From KBS50 sp042434095 (GTDB taxonomy: Bacteria; Actinomycetota; Actinomycetes; Mycobacteriales; Micromonosporaceae): a DNA stretch of 64,000 nt. The notes beneath the pieces were generated by a model. That model saw only the letters and a program-made list of their open reading frames with translations, was not told the origin of the DNA and ran no database searches. The position numbers and the translations under genes are program-made. Positions 31,705 through 38,553 of the stretch are shown piece after piece (positions within the stretch are counted from its first letter, which is position 1; each line of letters opens with the position of its first letter). Where the stretch lies: NCBI RefSeq assembly GCF_042434095.1, contig NZ_JBHLUE010000011.1:434001-498000 (forward strand). Direction: 5' to 3'.

Positions 31705-33183
31705 GTGGCGTCGGAGCATGTGGACGTGGTCATCGTGGGTGCCGGCCTCTCCGGCGTCGGCGCCGCCTGCCACCTGCGGATCGCCTGCCCGGACCGGACC
31801 GTGGCCGTGCTGGAGTGGCGCGGCGCCATCGGCGGCACCTGGGATCTGTTCCGCTATCCGGGCGTGCGTTCCGATTCCGACATGTTCACCCTCGGCTATT
31901 CGTTCCGGCCGTGGCGGGATCCGAAGGCGATCGCCGACGGCGCCTCGATCCGGGAGTACGTCCGGGACACCGCTCGGGAGTATGGCGTGGACCGGCTGAT
32001 CCGGTTTCACCACCGGATCGTGGCGGCGAGCTGGTCCAGCGAGACCGCCCGGTGGACCGTCACGGCGGAGCGCGCCGACACGGCCGAGACCATCGAGCTG
32101 ACCTGCTCGTTCCTGTTCAACTGCGCGGGCTACTACCGCTACGACGCCGGCTACACGCCTGAGCTGCCAGGCCTCGCGGAGTATCGCGGCCGGGTGGTGC
32201 ATCCACAGCACTGGCCCGCGGAGCTGGACCACGCCGGGCAGCGGGTGGTGGTGGTCGGCAGTGGCGCCACGGCGGTCACCCTGGTCCCCGCGCTGGCCGA
32301 CACGGCCGCGCACGTGACGATGTTGCAGCGCTCCCCGACGTACGTGGTGGCGCTGCCGTCCCGCGACCGGCTGGCCGAGACGCTGCGGCGCCGGCTCCCG
32401 CCGGGACTCGCGTACGGCATCGTGCGGTGGAAGAACATCCTGCGGTACACGGCCAACTTCCAGCTCAGCCGGCGAGCGCCGGGCCTGGTCAAGACGCTGC
32501 TGCGCCGGGCCGCCCGCAGCCAGCTCCCGCCCGGGTACGCCGTGGACACCCACTTCGCGCCCCGGTACAACCCCTGGGACCAGCGGCTCTGCGTGGTGCC
32601 GGACGGCGATCTGTTCGCCGCCATCCGGTCCGGCCGGGCCGACGTGGTCACCGACACCATCGTCTCGTTCACCGAGCGGGGCGTCCGGCTGGCCTCCGGA
32701 GCGGAGCTGCCGGCCGACCTCGTGGTCACCGCCACCGGCCTGAACGTGCAGGCGCTGGGCGGCATGACGCTCACCGTCGACGGCGTGCCGGTCCGGCTGG
32801 GCGAGACGGTGGCGTACAAGGGCATGATGCTGTCCGGCGTGCCAAACTTCGCCCTGACCATCGGCTACACCAACGCCTCCTGGACGCTCAAGGCCGACCT
32901 GGTGGCCCGGTACGTCTGCCGGCTGCTCACCGAGCTGGCCGAGCGGGACGAGCAGATCGTCACCCCGATCGCGCCGGACACCGACGAGCTGGATCCGATC
33001 ATCGACCTCAAGGCCGGGTACGTGCTGCGCAGCGTCGACCAGCTGCCCAAGCAGGGCCCGGCCGCGCCCTGGCGGCTGCACCAGAACTATCCCCGGGATC
33101 TGCTGATGATGCGGCACCGCCCGGTCCGGGACGCCGGCGTCCGCTTCGACCGGGCGGGCCGACCCGCGGTCATGGTCAGCTGA
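31705..33183 (+). CDS. Flavin-containing / Baeyer-Villiger-type monooxygenase
   Basis: 492-aa class B flavoprotein monooxygenase. Two Rossmann motifs, VVIVGAGLSGVGAACHL and VVVVGSGATAVTLVPAL, bind FAD and NADPH. Between them, YRGRVVHPQHWP (about residues 159-170) matches the Baeyer-Villiger fingerprint FxGxxxHxxxWP with Tyr for Phe. Also typical are IGGTWDLFRYPGVRSDSDMF and VTATGLNVQALGGMTLTVDG. It would convert ketones to esters or lactones, or oxidise S/N atoms. GTG 31705 has GAAGGGG 7 bases upstream. It follows the alpha/beta hydrolase by 116 bp in the same direction: ketone to ester to acid would be a coherent two-step route, but this is inference. Confidence 0.88.
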   Translation: MASEHVDVVIVGAGLSGVGAACHLRIACPDRTVAVLEWRGAIGGTWDLFRYPGVRSDSDMFTLGYSFRPWRDPKAIADGASIREYVRDTAREYGVDRLIRFHHRIVAASWSSETARWTVTAERADTAETIELTCSFLFNCAGYYRYDAGYTPELPGLAEYRGRVVHPQHWPAELDHAGQRVVVVGSGATAVTLVPALADTAAHVTMLQRSPTYVVALPSRDRLAETLRRRLPPGLAYGIVRWKNILRYTANFQLSRRAPGLVKTLLRRAARSQLPPGYAVDTHFAPRYNPWDQRLCVVPDGDLFAAIRSGRADVVTDTIVSFTERGVRLASGAELPADLVVTATGLNVQALGGMTLTVDGVPVRLGETVAYKGMMLSGVPNFALTIGYTNASWTLKADLVARYVCRLLTELAERDEQIVTPIAPDTDELDPIIDLKAGYVLRSVDQLPKQGPAAPWRLHQNYPRDLLMMRHRPVRDAGVRFDRAGRPAVMVS

Positions 33184-33757
33184 CCGCCGGCGCCGCGCCC
33201 GTGGGGGCCGGCGCGGGCTCGGCCAGCGCCGTCGCAAGCCCGGCCGGCGCCATCGCCGGCTCGGCCGATGGTGTCGCAGGCCCAGCCGGCGCGGGACCGG
33301 CCGGCATCGGCTCGCTCGGGGTGGGGCTGGCCGTCGCGTGCCGGTGGTGGTGCCCCGCGTACTCCTCCGGGCGCAGCAGCATCGCGCCGGCCATGCACGG
33401 CAGCATGAGCACGTGACCGGCCAGCATCAGGGTGCCGCCGTCGATCACGCCGGTCCAGAGCAGCGGGAAGAGCGCGAGGAACGGGACGTACATCGAGGCC
33501 GACATCTGCGCGACGCTCACCAGGGTGTGCCGGCGGAACAGCATCCAGGCGGCCATGCCAATGCTCATGGTTGTCGCCATCACCAGGGCGGACAGGTCGT
33601 TCCGGTCGAACGTGTCACGCCAGCCGAGCCGGTCGGCCAGCAGTGTCCACAGAGGAGCGAGCAGTAGCATCCCGGCGAACATGGCGATCAGCATCTCGGC
33701 GTAGTGCCGGAGGAAAGGGCGGGCGGCGGGCCAGCGGCGGGCGGGCGGTGGGGTCAT
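33176..33757 (-). CDS. Met-rich four-helix membrane protein with His-rich, Pro/Ala tail
   Basis: 193-aa membrane protein of unknown function. Four hydrophobic segments are unusually rich in Met (YAEMLIAMFAGMLLLAPLW, ALVMATTMSIGMAAWMLF, VSVAQMSASMYVPFLALFPL, TLMLAGHVLMLPCMAGAMLL), followed by EEYAGHHHRHA and a ~50-residue Pro/Ala/Ser tail. Met and His clusters are typical of copper-handling proteins, and a CsoR-like box lies upstream at 33879. GGAGG precedes ATG 33757 by 8 bases. Its stop overlaps the monooxygenase gene end by 8 bases, convergently. Copper homeostasis is a reasoned guess, not an identification. Confidence 0.72.
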   Translation of the reverse strand: MTPPPARRWPAARPFLRHYAEMLIAMFAGMLLLAPLWTLLADRLGWRDTFDRNDLSALVMATTMSIGMAAWMLFRRHTLVSVAQMSASMYVPFLALFPLLWTGVIDGGTLMLAGHVLMLPCMAGAMLLRPEEYAGHHHRHATASPTPSEPMPAGPAPAGPATPSAEPAMAPAGLATALAEPAPAPTGAAPAVS

Positions 33758-33878
33758 GTGAACAGCCTCCGGGGGTGAGCCCCACCGATCCCGGGCCATT
33801 TGTCATGCCCGGGCCGTGAATCCCGCACGGTGCGGGTACGGGGTAGGGGTATCTGCATCCGTCCACGGCAGCCTAACC

Positions 33879-33893
33879 TACCCCGGGGGGGTA
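33879..33893. promoter_or_regulatory. CsoR-like copper operator
   Basis: TACCCC-GGG-GGGGTA is an inverted repeat of the C/G-tract type bound by CsoR copper sensors. A second partial motif (TACGGGGTAGGGGTAT) lies at about 33837-33852. Both are upstream of the Met/His-rich membrane protein. The rest of the 300-bp gap to 34006 shows no gene. Confidence 0.5.
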
Positions 33894-34006
33894 TGGGGTC
33901 CCCTTTTTGAATCGGGTGTGTGACGCAGCCCTGTCGCGAGCCCGCCCGAGCACCACCGGCGTACGGCGGCGGGCGTGCCGCCACTCCCCGGCCGGCGCCA
34001 TCGGAA

Positions 34007-34051
34007 ATCTTGGACGGAAACCGTTGGTGCCTAACGGTTTCCGTCCAAGAT
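34007..34051. terminator. Strong terminator after the xylanase gene
   Basis: A 19-bp perfect inverted repeat (34007-34025 with 34033-34051, 7-base loop) lies 6 bases after the xylanase stop codon at 34057. On the minus strand it is followed by TTTCC. It is long and perfect enough to work in both directions. Confidence 0.88.
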
Positions 34052-34056
34052 CCGCG

Positions 34057-35061
34057 TCAGCTGGCGCTGCAGGAGACCGTCGGCCAGGTGTAGTTGCCGT
34101 TGTGCTGAATGGTCACTCCCCAGTTGTTGCCGCTCCCGTTCGGGCGGGCGGTCAGCACCTGGGCGCTGGGGTAGCTGGCGCTGATGTTCCAGGTGGCGAT
34201 GATCTTCGCGGGGGACGGGACGTTCATGGTCACGGTCCAGTTGTTGGAGCCGGAGACCGAGACGTTCAGGTTGTACCGGTCGCTCCACTGCTGGCCCGCG
34301 GAGAGGCTCGCCGTGCAACCGCCGTTGTTGGGCGGCGGCGTCGAGCCGGTGGGCGGCGGCGGGGTCGGGTTGCCGCCGGAGTCGCCGATGGTGATGTTCG
34401 AGTTTCCGCTGCTCTGGTAGCCCTCGGTGGCGAGGATCTGGTACGCGTGGTTGCCCAGGTTCATCCCGTACCGGGCCCAGGCGTCGAAGTGGTTGCCCGT
34501 GGTGATCGTGCCGCCGGTCTTCTTGGACTGCCGGACGCTCCAGTACTGGTTGAACGTCTGGTTGCCATCGATGGAGGGGGCGTTGTAGCGGGTGGTCTCA
34601 TAAATGTCGTAGGTGCCGCCGTCGCTGCTGACCGTGCCCTTGTAGGTGCCGGTGGGCCGGTAGCTGCCCCAGTTGTCGACGATGTAGTACTCGACCAGCG
34701 GGTTGCGGGTCCACCCGTACAGCGACAGGTAGGCGTTGCCGGACGGGTTGAAGCTGCCCGAGTAGTTCACCGTCCGGCGACCACCGGTGCTCCAACCCTT
34801 GCCGGCGACGAAGTTGTTGACGTTGCTCCAGGAGGTGCTGTATTGCCCTCCGGCGCCCATCGTCATGGAGACGTTGCCGCTGTCCTTCCAGAAGGAGAAG
34901 AAGTAGCCGTTGTTGGTGCCGGTCTGGTTTGTCGTGACGGTCGTGTCCGCGCTGGCGGTGCCGGGCAACGCCAGCGCGGCCGCGACCAGGGCCACGGCAC
35001 AGGCGCCGGCGAGCAGCAGCCGGCGGCGGGCGGCACGACGGGTGCTGGGTTTGTCGTTCAT
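34057..35061 (-). CDS. Secreted GH11 endo-1,4-beta-xylanase with CBM2
   Basis: 334-aa extracellular xylanase. An Arg-rich Tat-like signal (TRRAARRRLLLAGACAVALV) is cut after GTASA. The GH11 jelly-roll spans about 40-225 (NGYFFSFWKDSGNVSMTMG, NPLVEYYIVDNWGSYRPTG, ILATEGYQSSGNSNITIG). The catalytic pair is nucleophile E124 in LVEYYIV and acid/base E213 in ATEGYQSSG. A Gly/Pro/Thr linker follows, then a family 2 carbohydrate-binding module (CTASLSAGQQWSDRYNLNVS to NYTWPTVSC) bounded by two Cys. GAGGAG lies upstream of ATG 35061. It is monocistronic, with a strong terminator. Confidence 0.95.
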   Translation of the reverse strand: MNDKPSTRRAARRRLLLAGACAVALVAAALALPGTASADTTVTTNQTGTNNGYFFSFWKDSGNVSMTMGAGGQYSTSWSNVNNFVAGKGWSTGGRRTVNYSGSFNPSGNAYLSLYGWTRNPLVEYYIVDNWGSYRPTGTYKGTVSSDGGTYDIYETTRYNAPSIDGNQTFNQYWSVRQSKKTGGTITTGNHFDAWARYGMNLGNHAYQILATEGYQSSGNSNITIGDSGGNPTPPPPTGSTPPPNNGGCTASLSAGQQWSDRYNLNVSVSGSNNWTVTMNVPSPAKIIATWNISASYPSAQVLTARPNGSGNNWGVTIQHNGNYTWPTVSCSAS

Positions 35062-35150
35062 GGCATGCGCGCTCCTCGTTCGGGGATGGTCGGGTCCCCG
35101 CCGCCGGCCGCTGGCCGCTGGCCGGTGACCCGATCGACGAGAGTCGAATT

Positions 35151-35208
35151 GTTTCGCCAGTATCGATCGGCCGGATCCGGTTGACAACAAGTTTCGGAAA
35201 TGTTTCGA
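35151..35208 (-). promoter_or_regulatory. Xylanase promoter region with repeated CGAAAC motif
   Basis: CGAAAC (GTTTCG on the plus strand) occurs at 35151-35156, 35191-35196 and 35203-35208, the last two 12 bp apart. On the minus strand TTGTTG, 16 bases and GATACT make a possible promoter. CGAAA-type motifs are known operators for xylan-responsive repressors in Streptomyces. Confidence 0.45.
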
Positions 35209-35332
35209 GGCCGAATCGTCAGATCGGGCGCGCTCTATGATCGCCGCGTCAGCAGCGGAACGATCATCGGCGTCGAAAGTTGCGGACACCGGCCCCGGCA
35301 CCGCGACGCCGGTCAGCGCGCCGCGCGGCGAT

Positions 35333-35432
35333 ACCGCTCAGGGCACCGCGCGGCACCGCTCAGGGCGCCGCGCGGCACCGCTCAGGGCGCGCGGCGGCAC
35401 CGCTCAGGGCGCGCGGCGGCACCGCTCAGGGC
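35333..35432. repeat. 22-bp tandem array at the 3' end of the DHFR-like gene
   Basis: ACCGCTCAGGGC recurs at 35333, 35355, 35377, 35399 and 35421, exactly 22 bp apart. The last copy contains the stop codon of the minus-strand DHFR-like gene (35426-35428). Upstream, 35062-35332 holds the xylanase promoter and no gene. Confidence 0.9.
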
Positions 35433-35983
35433 GCGGCGCGGCCGTAGCGGACCAGGACGGCCGCGCCGGCCTGCTCGGCCGACAGGGTCCGCAGGTACGC
35501 GGGCGGGCCGGCGGCCGGGAAGAGCCGCTGCCCGGCGCCGAGAGCGGTGGGGAAGACCAGCAGTCGGTATTCGTCGATCAGATCCGCGGCCATCAGGGCG
35601 CGCACCACGCTGAGGCTGCCGGTCACGACCACATCGCGCGCCTGACTGCGTACCGTCTCGACCGGATCGCCCGCGACGAGCCGCGAGTTGGCCCACGCCG
35701 AGGCGTCGGTGAGCGTTCGCGAGGCGACCAGCTTGGGCACCGCGTTCATCCGCCGGGAGAACGGGTCGTCGCGGTTGGGCCACAGCCGGGAGAAGAGCTG
35801 CCACGTGGTACGCCCCAGCAGCAGCACCCCGTCGTCCAGGATGCTGCCGAGCCGGAACTTGTCCCCGGCAACGGTCTCCGGACCGTGCCGGAACGCCCAC
35901 CCGCCGGTCGGGGTGTTGCCGGACCCGTCCGGGTCGGACACGACTCCGTCCAGGCTGATGAACTGGATGACGATGACGCTCAT
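35426..35983 (-). CDS. Dihydrofolate reductase / RibD C-terminal-like protein
   Basis: 185-aa protein of the RibD C-terminal / DHFR-like fold family. Family blocks are SLDGVVSDPDG near the start, DDGVLLLGRTTWQLFSRLWP, NAVPKLVASRTLTD, DVVVTGSLSVVRALMAADLI DEYRL and FPTALGAGQRLFPA. It probably binds NADPH and reduces an unknown pterin- or pyrimidine-like substrate; it lacks features of true folate reductases. GGAGGGA precedes ATG 35983 by 9 bases. It follows an ECF sigma-factor gene by 159 bp in the same direction, a common pairing, so it may be a sigma target. Its stop is in a tandem array. Confidence 0.85.
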   Translation of the reverse strand: MSVIVIQFISLDGVVSDPDGSGNTPTGGWAFRHGPETVAGDKFRLGSILDDGVLLLGRTTWQLFSRLWPNRDDPFSRRMNAVPKLVASRTLTDASAWANSRLVAGDPVETVRSQARDVVVTGSLSVVRALMAADLIDEYRLLVFPTALGAGQRLFPAAGPPAYLRTLSAEQAGAAVLVRYGRAAP

Positions 35984-36142
35984 GCCGGTTGTCCCTCCGT
36001 CGGATGCTCGCCGGTACATACCGGCCGCACCGGCCGGACTCATCGCGGCCGCAACAGAACCGGGCGGATTTCCGCGTCCCGGCCGAAGCCGTCCCGGTTT
36101 CCCGCGTAGTTGTCGTGGCCCAGGCGGCGTTGGTCGGAGGTC

Positions 36143-37078
36143 TCAGCGCCGCCCGGGAAGGCCGCCCGGGGAGATCAGGGTGGGCAGCTCGAAGGCCGCG
36201 AACACGGCCGGATCGGCGAACACCACGTTGTGGCGCACGCGGTCGCCGGCGACGGTGAGCACCTGCAGGGTGTGCAGCCGGTGCCCGCCGGGCGCCGGCG
36301 CGTACGCGGCCAGCGCCGGCTGCCCGTTCGCGGACAGCGGCCGCATGACCCAGCCGGCGCCCCGCATCCGGAACACGCGATCCAGGAACCGGCCGTAGTC
36401 GCGGCTGCCCCGGTACCACAGCGGCACCGGCGGCATCTCCAGGACCGCGTCGTCGGTGAGCAGCCGGACCAGCGCCGGCACGTCGGCCGCCTCGAACGCC
36501 CGCGCGTACCGGTCGACCACGGCGCGTACCCCCGGATCGTGCGGATCGGCCACCTCGGCCGGATCGCCCACCTCGGCCACGGCGGCGCGGGCGCGCTGCA
36601 GCGCGCTGTTGACCGCCGCGACGGTCGTGCCGAGCTGGGTGGCCACCTCGGCGGCGCTGAACTCCAGCACCTCGCGGAGCACCAGCACGGCCCGCTGCCG
36701 CGCCGACAGGGTCTGCAACGCCGCCACCAGCGCCAGCCGTAAATCGGCCCGCGCCTCGGCGTCCGCCCGCCGGTCGGGGAAGGGCTGCAGCCACGGGATC
36801 TCCGGCGCCGGCGTGAGCGGCGCCCCGGGATCGCTGCTGGGCCCGCCCAGGCCGGACGGCAACGGCCGGCGGGCGCTTCCGCGCAGCGCCGTGAGGCAGG
36901 CGTTGGTGGCGATGCGGTACAGCCAGGTCCGTACCGACGCGCGGGTCGGGTCGTACCGGTCGCGGGCCTTCCAGGCCCGCAGCATGATCTCCTGCACCAG
37001 ATCCTCGGCATCGTGGAACGACCCCAGCATCCGGTAGCAGTAGGCGATCAGCTCGCCCCGGTACGCCTCGAACTCCAC
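36143..37078 (-). CDS. SigG/SigJ-type ECF sigma factor with SnoaL-like C-terminal domain
   Basis: 311-aa ECF sigma factor. Region 2 is FEAYRGELIAYCYRMLGSFH and DAEDLVQEIMLRAWKARDRY. Region 4 is LQTLSARQRAVLVLREVLEF, SAAEVATQLGTTVAAVNSAL and QRARA. Between them, PEIPWLQPFPDRR is the linker typical of the SigG/ECF56-like group. Residues 195-311 form a SnoaL-like domain (RYARAFEAADVPALVRLLTD DAVLEMPP), which in this class replaces a separate anti-sigma factor by controlling activity in cis. ATG 37078; divergent from PadR by 150 bp. Target promoters are unknown. Confidence 0.9.
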   Translation of the reverse strand: MEFEAYRGELIAYCYRMLGSFHDAEDLVQEIMLRAWKARDRYDPTRASVRTWLYRIATNACLTALRGSARRPLPSGLGGPSSDPGAPLTPAPEIPWLQPFPDRRADAEARADLRLALVAALQTLSARQRAVLVLREVLEFSAAEVATQLGTTVAAVNSALQRARAAVAEVGDPAEVADPHDPGVRAVVDRYARAFEAADVPALVRLLTDDAVLEMPPVPLWYRGSRDYGRFLDRVFRMRGAGWVMRPLSANGQPALAAYAPAPGGHRLHTLQVLTVAGDRVRHNVVFADPAVFAAFELPTLISPGGLPGRR

Positions 37079-37181
37079 CCGCCCATCCTGATGCGTGCCG
37101 CGCCCGCGGGCCCGGGCGGCTCGGGGATGTCCCGGAGGAGCCCTTGGGGGAGGATCCGGGACTTCCTGGAGTGCCAGAGCC

Positions 37182-37199
37182 TATATACCCAGTATTATA
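37182..37199. promoter_or_regulatory. AT-rich PadR-type operator/promoter
   Basis: TATATACCCAGTATTATA stands out in GC-rich surroundings, 30 bases before the PadR start. Its TATA ends pair as an imperfect palindrome, and TATTAT could be a -10 box. It resembles ATACT-type PadR sites, but the symmetry is weak. Confidence 0.4.
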
Positions 37200-37228
37200 C
37201 GCGGCATGATGCAAGTAATGGCGCTGCG

Positions 37229-37834
37229 ATGAGCGTCCGTCACGCGCTGCTCGCGCTGCTCAGCGAGGGCCCGAAGTACGGGCTTCAGCTGCGCGACGAG
37301 TTCGTCGCGCGGACCGGGGACGTGTGGCCGCTGAACGTCGGCCAGGTGTACACGACGCTGCAACGGCTGGAGCGCGACGGCCTCGTCGAGTCCGACGACG
37401 CCGGCGAGCCGGGCCCGCAGAAGGGGTACCGGATCACCGAGGCGGGCGCCGGGGAGTTGGCCGGCTGGCTGCGGACGCCCCCGGACGCCGGCGCGCCGCC
37501 CCGCGACGAGCTGGTCATCAAGGTGCTGGTGGCATTGCGCGTCCCCGGCACCGACCCGCACGAGGTGATCCAGGTGCACCGCCGCCACCTGGTGGAGCTG
37601 ATGCAGCAGTGGACCCGGCTGAAGGAGGACGAGGCCGAGCGCGACCTGGGCCTGGCCCTCGTGCTGGACGCCGAGCTGTTCCGGCTCGACGCGGCCGTGC
37701 GGTGGCTGGACGCGGCGGACGGGCGGCTCAAGCGGGCCAGCGTCGAACCGCCGCCGACCACGCCGGCGCCATCCACAACAGCGCCGCCGACCACGCCGGC
37801 GCGGATCCGACGGACGACGGGGGTACGGCGATGA
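37229..37834 (+). CDS. PadR family transcriptional regulator
   Basis: 201-aa PadR-type regulator. The winged helix is SVRHALLALLSEGPKYGLQL, NVGQVYTTLQRLERDGLVES and GYRITEAGAGELAGWL in order. The C-terminal antiparallel helices (EVIQVHRRHLVELMQQWTRL KEDEAERD) dimerise. The tail is Pro/Thr-rich and poorly conserved. The start is ATG 37229. Its stop overlaps the start codon of the ABC ATPase (ATGA at 37831-37834), so the regulator controls its own exporter operon, a standard arrangement for PadR-ABC antimicrobial export modules. Confidence 0.9.
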   Translation: MSVRHALLALLSEGPKYGLQLRDEFVARTGDVWPLNVGQVYTTLQRLERDGLVESDDAGEPGPQKGYRITEAGAGELAGWLRTPPDAGAPPRDELVIKVLVALRVPGTDPHEVIQVHRRHLVELMQQWTRLKEDEAERDLGLALVLDAELFRLDAAVRWLDAADGRLKRASVEPPPTTPAPSTTAPPTTPARIRRTTGVRR

Positions 37835-38553
37835 ACGCGCTGGAGATGCGGCAGGTCACCAAGGTGCACGGCGCTGGCGCCGGCGAGGTGCGTGCGTTGC
37901 GCGGGGTGGACCTGTCCGTGCAGCCGGGACAGATGGTGGCCGTGATGGGGCCGAGCGGATCGGGCAAGAGCACCCTGCTCACCATCGCTGGCGGCCTGGA
38001 GGAGCCGACCAGCGGCACGGTGCACATCGGCGGCGTCGCGCTCTCCGGCCTGTCCCGCAACCAGCGGGCCCGGTTGCGCCGGCGCGGCATCGGCTATGTG
38101 TTCCAGGACTTCAATCTGCTGCCCGGGCTGACCGCCGTGGAGAACGTCGCCCTGCCGCTGGAGCTGGACGGGGTGCCCGCGCGCCGGGCCCGGGAGGCGG
38201 CCATGACCGCCCTGGCCGAGCTGGACGTGGCCGACCGCGCCCGGGCATTTCCCGACGATCTGTCCGGCGGGCAGCGGCAGCGGGTGGCCATCGCCCGGGC
38301 TGTCGTCGGGCCGCGGGACCTGCTGCTGGCCGATGAGCCGTCCGGGGCGCTGGACTCCGCCAACGGCGAGGCGGTGATGCGGCTGCTGCTGGCCGCGTGC
38401 AAGCGCGGCGTGGCCGCGGTGGTGGTGACCCACGACGCACAGCTTGCCTCCTGGGCCCACCGCGTCGTCTTCCTGCGGGACGGCCGGATCGTGGACCAGA
38501 CGCGGCCGACGCCGGGGCCGGATTCCCTGCTCACCCCGGAGGCGACCCGATGA
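37831..38553 (+). CDS. ABC transporter ATP-binding protein (MacB/LolD class)
   Basis: 240-aa ATPase. Walker A is GPSGSGKST (about residues 41-49), the Q-loop YVFQDFN, signature LSGGQRQRVAIARA, Walker B DLLLADEPSGALD, and the H-loop VVTHDA. The sequence belongs to the MacB/LolD-like class that pairs with FtsX-type permeases. It is coupled by 4-base overlaps to both PadR upstream and the permease downstream. Export or mechanotransmission of an amphipathic compound or peptide is likely; the substrate is unknown. Confidence 0.94.
   Translation: MNALEMRQVTKVHGAGAGEVRALRGVDLSVQPGQMVAVMGPSGSGKSTLLTIAGGLEEPTSGTVHIGGVALSGLSRNQRARLRRRGIGYVFQDFNLLPGLTAVENVALPLELDGVPARRAREAAMTALAELDVADRARAFPDDLSGGQRQRVAIARAVVGPRDLLLADEPSGALDSANGEAVMRLLLAACKRGVAAVVVTHDAQLASWAHRVVFLRDGRIVDQTRPTPGPDSLLTPEATR

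Noticed and set aside
33907..35184. 425-codon plus-strand frame opposite the xylanase
   Set aside because: It is antisense to a clear GH11-CBM2 gene and crosses its terminator hairpin.
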